From UBA1494_A sp963973975 (GTDB taxonomy: Bacteria; Bacteroidota; Bacteroidia; Flavobacteriales_E; Vicingaceae), in the NCBI GenBank assembly GCA_963973975.1, contig CAXBCF010000005.1, positions 62,001 through 126,000 of the forward strand: DNA of 64,000 bases. Direction: 5' to 3'. Position 1 is the stretch's first letter; each line of letters opens with the position of its first letter. Of this stretch, positions 7,755 to 16,176 are shown in pieces. The position numbers and the translations under genes were made by a program. The notes below the pieces were generated by a model. That model had not been told where the DNA came from, made no database searches, and saw nothing but the letters and a program-made list of their open reading frames with translations.

Positions 7755-9182
7755 TTATTGCAATTTCAATAAAACTACATTTTCAACATGGTGTGTGTGC
7801 GGAAACATATCTACAGCTTGACTTTTTTCCAATTCGTATTTTTCACTTAAAAGCTGAATGTCTCTCGCCTGAGTTGCCGGATTACAGCTAACATAAACAA
7901 TTCGATCTGCTGCTAAATTCAACAACTGATTGATGACATCTTGATGCATTCCTGCACGCGGTGGATCAGTAATTATTAAATCAGGTTGACCATTTTCTTT
8001 TATAAATTCCGCTACAAAAATATCCTTCATGTCTCCGGCAAAAAATGCAGTATTGTCGATTGAATTGATTTTGGCATTTTCTTTAGCGTCTTCAATAGCC
8101 TCAGGAACATATTCAATCCCAATCATTTTTTTCGCTTTATGCGCTAAATAATTGGCGATGGTTCCTGTGCCGGTATATAAATCATAAACAACTTCATTTT
8201 CTTTTATAGCTGCAAATTTGCCAACTACTTCATAGAGCATTTCTGCCTGCTTTGAATTGGTTTGATAAAAGGATTTTGGACCAATTTTAAATTTTAAAAC
8301 CTTTTCTGTTTCAAAAGCTTTCATTTGTTCAAAGATGTGATTTTCTCCATGAAAGCATTGTATTTCTAAATCGTGAATGGTGTCGTTTCTCTTAGGGTTA
8401 ATTACATACATAATTGACTTGATTTCAGGAAAAGCTTTCTGAAATTCGGTGAGCATTTTTTCTCGAACTTCTTTTTGTTCTTCGAATAGTGAAAAAATAA
8501 CCATTATTTCATCTGTGCCGGTAATTCGGACAATGAGGTTTCTCAAATAACCGACTTGCTCTCTTAAATCAAAAAAGGCTAACTCATTTTTCAATGCATA
8601 TTCTTTCACCCAGAGGCGAATGGCATTGGAAGGGTCTTTTTGCAACCAGCATTTTTTGATGTCCAATACTTTATCAAACCTTCCAGGTACATGAAAGCCC
8701 AATGCATTTCTATGTTCAAAATTTTCTTCAGAATCAACCTGCTCTTGTGTCAGCCATTCTTTATTGGAAAATGTGAATTCTAATTTATTTCTGTAAAAGG
8801 TAGTTGCTTCTGAACCAATGATTGGTGGAAACTCAGGCAAAGAAACCTTTGCAATTCGCTGCAATGCATCTATAGCTGTTCGTTGCTTGTTCTCCAACTG
8901 ATCAGCATAGCTTAAAAATTGCCATTTGCAACCGCCACAAACTCCAAAATGCTCACAAATCGGTTCAACTCTTTTTTCAGAATAATGATGAAAATGAACT
9001 ACGCGACCTTCAAGGTAATTTTTTCTTTTTTTGTTGATTTGAACATCTACAATATCTCCAGGCACAGTCATTGGAATAAACAAAACTTTGTCGTTTATTT
9101 TTGCCAAAGATTTGCCTTCTGCTGCCGTGTCTAGCACTTCAACTTCTCTATAAATTGTATGCCTGTTCTTCTTTCTTGCCAT
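7755..9182 (-). CDS. rlmD: 23S rRNA (uracil-1939-C5)-methyltransferase RlmD-type
   Basis: A 475-residue protein of the TrmA/RlmD family, which uses SAM to make 5-methyluridine in RNA. An N-terminal TRAM domain (about 1-65) is followed by the iron-sulfur cysteine set CEHFGVCGGCKW, with a fourth Cys in KKCWLQ. The Rossmann domain has VYDLYTGTGTIANYLA, the motif TDPPRAGM, and the catalytic Cys in VYVSCNPATQARD. Everything needed for activity is present and the length is normal for Bacteroidota members. RlmD versus the related RlmC/TrmA cannot be settled from motifs alone, but the TRAM plus Fe-S layout fits RlmD. Confidence 0.9.
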   Translation of the reverse strand: MARKKNRHTIYREVEVLDTAAEGKSLAKINDKVLFIPMTVPGDIVDVQINKKRKNYLEGRVVHFHHYSEKRVEPICEHFGVCGGCKWQFLSYADQLENKQRTAIDALQRIAKVSLPEFPPIIGSEATTFYRNKLEFTFSNKEWLTQEQVDSEENFEHRNALGFHVPGRFDKVLDIKKCWLQKDPSNAIRLWVKEYALKNELAFFDLREQVGYLRNLIVRITGTDEIMVIFSLFEEQKEVREKMLTEFQKAFPEIKSIMYVINPKRNDTIHDLEIQCFHGENHIFEQMKAFETEKVLKFKIGPKSFYQTNSKQAEMLYEVVGKFAAIKENEVVYDLYTGTGTIANYLAHKAKKMIGIEYVPEAIEDAKENAKINSIDNTAFFAGDMKDIFVAEFIKENGQPDLIITDPPRAGMHQDVINQLLNLAADRIVYVSCNPATQARDIQLLSEKYELEKSQAVDMFPHTHHVENVVLLKLQ

Positions 9183-9232
9183 TCTGCAAAATAAGGCATT
9201 CTAGCGGTCTTCTTAGCTGATATAGGTGTAAT

Positions 9233-11224
9233 TTATTTACTCAACTGCTGCAATTGATTTTTTGCAGTTTGATTGTTGGGATCAATCCTTAAAATCTTTT
9301 GTAGGGTTTGAATTTCTTCTTCAAATTTTTCTTGCTGATGAAAACACAAGGCTAAATTCATCAATAAATCTGCACGATTGGGTTCGAGCTGTAATGCTTT
9401 TTTAAAGGAAATCTCAGCTTGATCTTGCCTTCCAATCATTCCGTTTGCCATTCCATGAAAGTTCAAAATATCAATTCGTTGAGGTGCAATTTGCAATGCT
9501 TTGTTTAAATAATTAACAGCCGATTCAAAATCTTTTAGGTTACCAGCAGCCTTGCCCATAATTAAATATGCATCAGCATTTGTAGGGTTTCTACTAACAT
9601 ATTCCTGCATGCTGTTGATGGCTTTTCTAAATTCATTATTGTCATAATAGGCTGTTGCTAAATTGTAGTAGTTTTTACTGTATTCTGAATCGTTTTTTAT
9701 GTTTGCCAAATAAACTTGAATAGCTTTTGGATAATCACCCATCAATTTATAGACAATGCCTAAATTGTTATAAGCATCTAAGTATTGGGGATAAATTTGA
9801 ATGGCTTTTCTAAGATGATTCGCTGAATTTTGAAGCATTTCTTTTCGCAACAATTGCTTACTTGTGATTTTTGCTTGTTCAGATAATTCGGTGCCGAGGT
9901 TGTAATTAGCTCTAGCACTATTCGAAGCATGTTCAATGTCTGTCTGATATAATGTTAAGTTGTTTGCCCAAGCTTTATTCCTTACAAAACTTTGAAAACC
10001 GAAGAATATAACTAATACAACTACCAATCCAATCAGTCTTTTTTGATTGAGTTTAGGGTTAGTTCTTTTTTGAAGGTAGAAAAATCCTAATATCACTAAA
10101 AGGGCTAAGGGTAGTACAGCCAAAAACAGTAATCTTTCAGCAAACTGCACACCAATAGTTTGAATAATTTGAGATGGTATTGCAACACTAAGCAAGTAAA
10201 TTGCAGCAATTATGGCTAAAATTCTTCTTTTTAAGATTCCCCAGATAGCCACTATTGCTAAAGAAATCAAAAGTAAAATTCCCAAAATCGAGCTAATATG
10301 ATTGAGTGCAGCTAATGGTAGTTGATTGTAGGAGTAATCGTGAATAAGTGGAAAGGGGAAGAGTAATTTTTGAAGCATTTTGCCTTGCAAAGCAAAGGTG
10401 CTTCCCCATCGAAGAGAAGAGTCTTCAGTTGCAGCTATGGGGTTGTTGAGTAAACCAAAATTTCCCGGATCAATGGAGTTGGGCATGCCGCTAATAATGT
10501 ATTCCCTTAACAATAGAAATCCTAGAGTAAATGGGAGTAAGATTAAAAAGACCTTTATTACTTTTTTGAATGGATAAGCAATATTCATCCATAAAATCAG
10601 TGGGATAATCAATAAATAAGTTACAGCACTCTCTTTAGAAAATAATGCTAGAATAAAAAAGAAAATCCCCAACAACAAATGGGTCATGTATGCTTTTACT
10701 AAATACTTACTTATAAAGTAAAGACAAGCGGTTAAACCCAAAAAAGCCAATAATTCATCCCGACCTTTAATGTTGGCAACTACTTCAGTGTGTAGTGGAT
10801 GAGCCATAAATAGTAAAGCAATTCCTAGTGGAATAATTAAAGGATATTGATCAAATACTTGCTTAAAACTAAGAAACAATAAGCAGCAAGCAATTGCATA
10901 CAGCATACTATTTAAAACATGAGAAATTTTAGGGTTTCCTTCAAATAGTTCTTCCTCAATGGCAAAAGTCGCCAGACTAAGCGGTCTGTAAAGTCCATCA
11001 TTAAATCCATTTTGACCATTTCGATAATTGCTTGTAAAAATCGACTTCAATCCACTGAATCCATTTTGAACGTGAGAATGCTGAAGAATAACAGAGTGGT
11101 CGTCGAGTACGTACCCGTGATTAAAGGTATTGGAATAGATTAATAAAGAGCAAACTGCAATTATAGCAAGCAGGTATTTCTTGTAGGGTGCTAAGAGGTC
11201 AATTTGTTTTTTATTCGCTTCCAT
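9233..11224 (-). CDS. TMTC-like membrane glycosyltransferase-fold protein with C-terminal TPRs
   Basis: A 663-residue protein. The N-terminal half has about ten membrane helices and the GT-C hallmark of a paired acidic motif after helix one (VLDDHSVI, Asp41-Asp42). It also carries YRPLSLATF and HPLHTEVVANIKGRDELLAF, which strongly resemble the DUF1736/TMTC family of protein O-mannosyltransferases. From about residue 430 it becomes a run of five or six tetratricopeptide repeats (for example AYNNLGIVYKLMGDYPKAIQ). In animals TMTCs mannosylate cadherin domains; the bacterial substrates are unknown. A minus-strand TAAATTTG box at 11250-11243 may drive it. The family match is fairly secure but function is an inference. 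Confidence 0.78.
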   Translation of the reverse strand: MEANKKQIDLLAPYKKYLLAIIAVCSLLIYSNTFNHGYVLDDHSVILQHSHVQNGFSGLKSIFTSNYRNGQNGFNDGLYRPLSLATFAIEEELFEGNPKISHVLNSMLYAIACCLLFLSFKQVFDQYPLIIPLGIALLFMAHPLHTEVVANIKGRDELLAFLGLTACLYFISKYLVKAYMTHLLLGIFFFILALFSKESAVTYLLIIPLILWMNIAYPFKKVIKVFLILLPFTLGFLLLREYIISGMPNSIDPGNFGLLNNPIAATEDSSLRWGSTFALQGKMLQKLLFPFPLIHDYSYNQLPLAALNHISSILGILLLISLAIVAIWGILKRRILAIIAAIYLLSVAIPSQIIQTIGVQFAERLLFLAVLPLALLVILGFFYLQKRTNPKLNQKRLIGLVVVLVIFFGFQSFVRNKAWANNLTLYQTDIEHASNSARANYNLGTELSEQAKITSKQLLRKEMLQNSANHLRKAIQIYPQYLDAYNNLGIVYKLMGDYPKAIQVYLANIKNDSEYSKNYYNLATAYYDNNEFRKAINSMQEYVSRNPTNADAYLIMGKAAGNLKDFESAVNYLNKALQIAPQRIDILNFHGMANGMIGRQDQAEISFKKALQLEPNRADLLMNLALCFHQQEKFEEEIQTLQKILRIDPNNQTAKNQLQQLSK

Positions 11225-11252
11225 TATCCATGGCTAATCGTTCAAATTTAAA

Positions 11253-11260
11253 TAACTTTG
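11253..11260 (+). promoter_or_regulatory. Candidate -7 box TAACTTTG for ornithine aminotransferase
   Basis: TAACTTTG fits the Bacteroidota TAnnTTTG element and would start transcription about 30 nt before the ATG at 11297. It overlaps the longer reading frame beginning at 11258, which argues against that upstream start. No clear TTTG -33 element precedes it. It lies within about 10 bp of an opposing TAAATTTG box for the 9233-11224 gene. Confidence 0.4.
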
Positions 11261-11296
11261 TTAGCATTCCTAATTTGGATACAAAAAACAGATAAA

Positions 11297-12580
11297 ATGA
11301 TTGAAATAGCCAATAAAATGACATCAGCAGAAGCAATCGATTTAGAAAAAAAATATGGAGCTCATAATTACCATCCTTTACCGGTTGTATTGAGTAGAGG
11401 AGAAGGAGTCTACATGTGGGACGTAGAAGGAAAAAAATACTATGATTTTTTATCAGCTTATTCTGCCATCAATCAAGGACACTGTCATCCAAAAATTATA
11501 GATGCTTTAAAAAAGCAAGCAGAAACATTGACTTTAACATCTAGGGCATTTTACAACGATGTGCTTGGTGAATTTGAAAAATACGCAACTGAATTTTTTG
11601 ATTACGATAAGATTTTACCCATGAATTCGGGTGCTGAAGCCGTTGAAACTGCTATTAAATTGTGTAGAAAATACGCTTACGAAAAGAAAAATATTCCTGA
11701 AAACAAAGCAAAAATTATTGTCTGTGATGGAAATTTTCACGGTCGAACCACTACCATTGTTTCTTTTTCAAATGATGAAGCAGCCAAAGAAAATTACGGA
11801 CCTTTTACACCAGGTTTTATTCGTATTCCTTACAACGACATCACTGCATTAGAAAATGCGCTGAAGGAAGAGAACGTTGTTGGATTTTTAGTTGAACCCA
11901 TTCAAGGAGAAGCAGGAGTATTTGTGCCAGATGAGGAATACATTGAAAAAGCTGCTAAGCTTTGCCAAAGTAAAGGAGCACTTTTTATTGCTGACGAAGT
12001 TCAAACTGGTATTGCAAGAACAGGAAAGTTATTGGCTGTTTGCAAAGGTTGTGATTGTCCAAGTCAACGTTGTGAAAGTAGAGCCGGCTTTAAACCAGAT
12101 ATTTTAATTTTAGGCAAAGCACTTTCTGGAGGTGCATATCCTGTGAGCGCTGTTTTGGCGAATGATGAAATTATGTTAGTCATTCAACCAGGTCAGCATG
12201 GGTCTACATTTGGAGGAAACCCAATTGCTGCGAAAGTTGCCATGGCAGCTTTACAAGTGGTGGAGGATGAGAAATTAGCAGAAAGAGCTGATTTTCTTGG
12301 AAAAATCTTTAGAAGAGAAATACGAAAATTAGTTGATCAATCTGATTTGGTGAACTTGGTTAGAGGAAAAGGCTTGTTGAACGCAATTGTTATTAATGAC
12401 ACTGAAGACAGCAGCACAGCATGGGACATTTGCATGGCACTAAAAGAGAACGGACTTTTAGCAAAACCGACACACGGAAACATTATTCGTTTTGCACCAC
12501 CTTTAGTTATGACAGAAGATCAATTATTAGATTGTGTTCGTATTATTTCTGAAACGATTTTGAATTTCAAGAAGAAATAA
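11297..12580 (+). CDS. rocD: Ornithine-oxo-acid aminotransferase
   Basis: A 427-residue class III PLP aminotransferase that converts ornithine and 2-oxoglutarate to glutamate semialdehyde and glutamate. The N-terminus KKYGAHNYHPLPVVLSRGEG and SAYSAINQGHCHPKI are diagnostic of ornithine aminotransferase. GNFHGRTTT and the PLP-lysine motif DILILGKALSGGAYPVSAVL follow. The ATG at 11297 is preferred over 11258: the family starts here and a promoter-like box overlaps the longer frame. The unusual part is a Cys-rich insertion (CKGCDCPSQRCESR) just before the PLP-lysine segment, where the human enzyme has a short ENV-type linker. Proline dehydrogenase at the other end of the window feeds the same glutamate-semialdehyde pool. 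Confidence 0.92.
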   Translation: MIEIANKMTSAEAIDLEKKYGAHNYHPLPVVLSRGEGVYMWDVEGKKYYDFLSAYSAINQGHCHPKIIDALKKQAETLTLTSRAFYNDVLGEFEKYATEFFDYDKILPMNSGAEAVETAIKLCRKYAYEKKNIPENKAKIIVCDGNFHGRTTTIVSFSNDEAAKENYGPFTPGFIRIPYNDITALENALKEENVVGFLVEPIQGEAGVFVPDEEYIEKAAKLCQSKGALFIADEVQTGIARTGKLLAVCKGCDCPSQRCESRAGFKPDILILGKALSGGAYPVSAVLANDEIMLVIQPGQHGSTFGGNPIAAKVAMAALQVVEDEKLAERADFLGKIFRREIRKLVDQSDLVNLVRGKGLLNAIVINDTEDSSTAWDICMALKENGLLAKPTHGNIIRFAPPLVMTEDQLLDCVRIISETILNFKKK

Positions 12581-12600
12581 GTTTATTTAAATTACAAACT

Positions 12601-12792
12601 ATGGCACTTCTTTTTATTGCAGCCTTTCTTTTTTTCTTGATTTTAACTTTGCTTGCAATTGTAAACTTAGTTCGAAGTGAATTTAAGAATCAGAACGATA
12701 AACTAATATGGCTTTTGGTGATTCTTTTCTTGCCTTTTTTGGGTAGTATTCTTTACTTTTTAATGAGCGATTCTCAAAAAGTGACTAGATAG
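12601..12792 (+). CDS. Small PLDc_N-type membrane protein
   Basis: A 63-residue protein with two membrane helices (about 3-25 and 36-56) separated by a short charged loop ending NQNDKLIW. The second helix has LLVILFLPFLGSILYFLM. This matches the PLDc_N domain (the N-terminal membrane part of cardiolipin synthases), which also occurs as stand-alone proteins of this size. It is 20 bp downstream of ornithine aminotransferase and probably cotranscribed. It ends with TAG, showing that UAG is used as a normal stop in this genome. The role is unknown. Confidence 0.7.
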   Translation: MALLFIAAFLFFLILTLLAIVNLVRSEFKNQNDKLIWLLVILFLPFLGSILYFLMSDSQKVTR

Positions 12793-12851
12793 TATCACTT
12801 GTATATTGTGAGTTAAAAATTTATTTGAATTATCTATAATTAATTCCAAAA

Positions 12852-12882
12852 AAAAAGGTCTTCCAATTTGGAAGACCTTTTT
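12852..12882. terminator. Bidirectional intrinsic terminator
   Basis: A perfect 13-bp stem AAAAAGGTCTTCC (12852-12864), loop AATTT and GGAAGACCTTTTT (12870-12882). A-tract and T-tract are on both sides, so it can terminate both the rightward rocD unit and the leftward Omp28-like gene. Confidence 0.88.
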
Positions 12883-12904
12883 AAAATATGTTGCAAAAGT
12901 GAAT

Positions 12905-15040
12905 TTATTTAATCACTGTAATCTTCTTAGTTACTTGAGTATCTCCAACAATAACTTTCACAAAGTAAAAGCCATTAGAAAATTCAGATGTATTCAATTG
13001 AATTAATTGGCTGCCAGTTGATCTAACACCATAATTCTCTTTTCTTAGAATTTTACCAGTAATGTCCAAAATTTCTACTTCAACTCGTTCGTTTTGAGTT
13101 AACTCAAACTGCAAGTTCGTTTGATTAGCAGAAGGATTAGGGTAAATTTTGAAGTTTGTAGCTGTTGAAACTTCTTTTGAAATCCCTGTAATTGATGGAG
13201 CTAGTTTACGAGATGTAGCATTTAGTACTTCATAATCAGCATTGGTTGCGCCTTCTCTATTTACCACTGCAACTAAACTTACTTGTTTTTCATCCCAATT
13301 ATTATCTAATTGGAAAGTAAAGTTCCTGCTATAAGTGTTATTTATTGTAATAGTAGAAGGAATTACTGTAGCATCACCCCAAGTTGTTGGTAAAATATCT
13401 CTCAATACATGTCTGTGAGGAAAACCTACAATAGGGTTTCCTGCACCTTGGTAAGGGTGGCCTGCAGTATTGTTGTAAAAATTTACTTGGTTATAGCCGT
13501 TTCCTGTTCCTACCACACTATCTTCTAAAACTAGTAAGCTAATATTTATTGTTCCATTTCCAGGAAAAGGAGCGTCAACAAAAATAACATCCACATTTAC
13601 ATTAATATTTCTGTTAGTAGTATCGTACGATCCTGTTAAATTTACACTAACAGGAGAGCCAACCTGACTTCTAGCGTTTGCTCTTTGTTCCCATAGATTA
13701 CGGCTATGCGCAGGCTCAGCATCTCCATCAAATTTGATTCTATCTATCATAGCAGTTGGTGCACTGTTATTTCCTAAAGTAGCGCAAATTGTTGATGCAT
13801 CAGCATTTGTCATGGCATCTGTTCCAAAACAGGAATGAACACCAACAGCAATTACATTAGGGTTGTTATCTGTAATTCTATTAACAACAACTGTTCCATC
13901 CGGACAAAATTGACAAACGGCTGTAGTAAACTCTTCTAACAATACTTTTCTTTGTACAGTATTGCCTGAATTTACAAATACTCTGCTAGCTGAAGAATCA
14001 TTTAAATTGTTTGCGTCTGTTCCACTGTTTGGGTTAGATAACCATACATCAATAGTAGTAAAACTACCAACATTAGTTGGGGTCCAAGTTGTACCATGGG
14101 TGAAATTTAAAAAATCACCGTTTGCAAGGTTTACATTAAATGTTTCAGAATTAACTGTTGTTCCTCCGTCAGCTGACCAGTTAACATCAACAGAGGTTAA
14201 AGTAGTTGATCCTGCATTGTATATTCTACCTGCTATAGTAGCAACTCCAGACGTAGAAACTAATTCGTCAACATCCACTGAAAACAATTCAGCATCTAAA
14301 CTAGGTTTTGTCCCAGGAGAGAAGGTATGATAAACATTATCAGTTGCATCTGATGCATTGCCACCATTAGTTACAACAGAAGGTACATTTGGAGAAGCAG
14401 GTAATTGGATGGCTGTAGAATCATTAATTTGAACACCAATAGTAAGACTTAATGGTGTAGTAAAAGTTCTTTTATCAACTATATAAATGTTATTTGTAGT
14501 TTCTTCCAATACAATTGCCCAATAGGTCTAATTAGACCCTCCAGGTGAAGAAGGAGATGAGTAAGATAAAAAGTCAATCCAATGCTGTCTATTGGGAGCA
14601 GTTCCAAAAGTTTTTGATCCAATTTCATCATTAGCTCCTGATTGCTGTAATCCCCATATGCAAATTGAATTATCAGGTATTGAAGCTGAAGGTAAAGCAG
14701 TATTGTTACCATATGAAGGAACTGCAACAGCAGAAGTTGTAAAAGTTAATACTCCTGAGCTTGATACCTTATACTGAGTAACCGGATTTCCATTAAAATT
14801 AAATGTAAATGGGATCGTCTGATTTCCAGACCATCTTAAATTATTAGTAGTTGCTGTTAACACAGCAGTGTAACCCAAAGAGTTTCCATTTAAAAATGCC
14901 AAAGGCTGCTCGGGGTCATTGTTTAAATCTCCAGGGTTCTGACCTGCAGGATTATAGGTATTAACGTAATACTGCGCATTCGCTGTATACGATACCAATG
15001 TTAGTGCTATTATAGCGACAAAAGAGGTAATTTTTTTCAT
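12905..15040 (-). pseudogene. Omp28-related T9SS cargo protein interrupted by an in-frame TAG
   Basis: Reading from ATG 15040 gives a signal peptide (MKKITSFVAIIALTLVSYTANA) and 170 residues, then TAG at 14530-14528. The same frame continues without further stops to 12905. The sequence flows across the stop (HWIDFLSYSSPSS...SN-stop-TYWAIVLEETTNNIYIVDKR), so this is one gene of 711 codons with one amber codon. The distal part has EEFTTAVCQFCPDG, a CxxC motif of the Omp28/thioredoxin-like fold. It ends in a type A sorting domain (KIYPNPSANQTNLQFEL ... NGFYFVKVIVGDTQVTKKIT). The shortened product would be secreted but lack the sorting signal. It may be a nonsense mutation, a sequencing error, or rare readthrough. 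TAG is an ordinary stop elsewhere here. Confidence 0.8.
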
Positions 15041-15121
15041 GTTTCTTTTTTTTAATTAAAAATTAGCAAGTGTATTTTAAGCGACTAAGTTAACATATTT
15101 TTAATCTTAAACAAATTTTAT

Positions 15122-15129
15122 CAAAATTA
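15122..15129 (-). promoter_or_regulatory. Candidate -7 box for the Omp28-like gene
   Basis: On the minus strand this reads TAATTTTG, fitting TAnnTTTG, about 80 nt upstream of the ATG at 15040. No matching -33 element is evident, so support is weak. Confidence 0.3.
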
Positions 15130-15204
15130 TTTACTACACACGTATTTTCTGAAAGGTTCTTATGAATGATGGGCGGAGATGAATGCTATTTTAAAATTGA
15201 ACGA

Positions 15205-15212
15205 TATATTTG
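15205..15212 (+). promoter_or_regulatory. Candidate -7 box TATATTTG for the ABC-2 operon
   Basis: TATATTTG lies 16 nt before the ATG at 15229. It falls inside the longer open frame that begins at 15166, so it supports the shorter start for the ATPase. No clear -33 TTG at the usual spacing. Confidence 0.4.
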
Positions 15213-15228
15213 TGTCCAATACAAAAAA

Positions 15229-16176
15229 ATGATGGAAACTATTTTAAGCGCAAAAAATATAGTGAAGCAATATGCCAACCACAGGGCATTAGATGATGTT
15301 AGCATAGAAGTGCCAAAAGGCTGTGTATTTGGCTTGTTAGGCCCTAATGGTGCAGGTAAAACTTCATTAATTCGAATCATCAATCAAATAACAGGGCCTG
15401 ATGCTGGTGAAATCTTTTTTAATGGTGAGCCATTAATGGCAAAACACGTTGAGCAAATTGGTTACTTACCCGAAGAGCGTGGCCTTTACAAAAAAATGGA
15501 AGTGGGTGAGCAGGCAATGTATTTAGCTCAACTAAAAGGGATGTCAAAAGCTGAAGCCAAGTCAAAACTCAGTGAATGGTTCAAAAAATTTGATATTTCT
15601 CCATGGTGGAATAAAAAGGTAGAGGAACTTTCTAAAGGAATGGCGCAGAAAGTGCAATTTATTGTCACTGTTTTACACGAACCTAAACTTTTAATCCTCG
15701 ATGAGCCTTTTAGTGGTTTTGACCCTATCAATGCAAACATAGTTAAGAGAGAAATTTTACGTTTAAAAGAAGCTGGAGCAACCATTATATTATCTACGCA
15801 TAACATGGCTTCAGTTGAAGAAATTTGTGATCACATCGCCTTAATCAATAATTCAAAAAATATTTTAAGTGGCAGTGTCAAGCAAATTCAAGATGAATTT
15901 AAAGAAGGCATTTACGACATTCTATTCAAAGGAAATATGGTGGCGTTTACCAATGCACTTTGGGCAGGAGCCGAGTTAATTGATTCTAAAGAAGAAGGAG
16001 AATATCAAAAAGCGACGGTGAGATTACTCAATCAACAGTCTCCGAATAATTTATTGCAAGGGATTATTACTAGTGTTGAAGTTTTTGGATTGAAGGAAGT
16101 AATCCCAAGTATGAACGATATTTTTATTAAACAAGTAGAAACTACCAATCTTAAAAAAGCTGTAAGCCATGAATAA
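15229..16176 (+). CDS. ABC transporter ATP-binding protein (ABC-2/NatA-like)
   Basis: About 315 residues from the ATG pair at 15229/15232 (METILSAKNIVKQYANHRALDDVSI). Walker A is GLLGPNGAGKTSLIRI, the Q-loop region is IGYLPEERGLYKKM, the signature is VEELSKGMAQKVQF, Walker B is LLILDEPFSGFDP and the switch His is in ILSTHNM. A C-terminal extension of about 90 residues follows, as in NatA-type exporters. Its stop overlaps the permease start by 8 bp, so the two form one exporter. NatAB pumps sodium in Bacillus, but the substrate here cannot be inferred. Confidence 0.9.
   Translation: MMETILSAKNIVKQYANHRALDDVSIEVPKGCVFGLLGPNGAGKTSLIRIINQITGPDAGEIFFNGEPLMAKHVEQIGYLPEERGLYKKMEVGEQAMYLAQLKGMSKAEAKSKLSEWFKKFDISPWWNKKVEELSKGMAQKVQFIVTVLHEPKLLILDEPFSGFDPINANIVKREILRLKEAGATIILSTHNMASVEEICDHIALINNSKNILSGSVKQIQDEFKEGIYDILFKGNMVAFTNALWAGAELIDSKEEGEYQKATVRLLNQQSPNNLLQGIITSVEVFGLKEVIPSMNDIFIKQVETTNLKKAVSHE

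Noticed and set aside
13962..14330. 122-codon plus-strand frame inside the Omp28-like gene
   Set aside because: It lies antisense to a frame with clear Omp28/T9SS homology and has no recognisable domain.
12905..14509. Separate 534-residue gene starting at TTG 14509
   Set aside because: It is in the same frame as the upstream 170 residues, lacks a signal peptide although it ends in a T9SS sorting domain, and the homology continues across the TAG.
15166..15228. Longer N-terminus for the ABC ATPase
   Set aside because: It contains a TATATTTG promoter-like box and a non-family leader; homology begins at METILSAKNIV.
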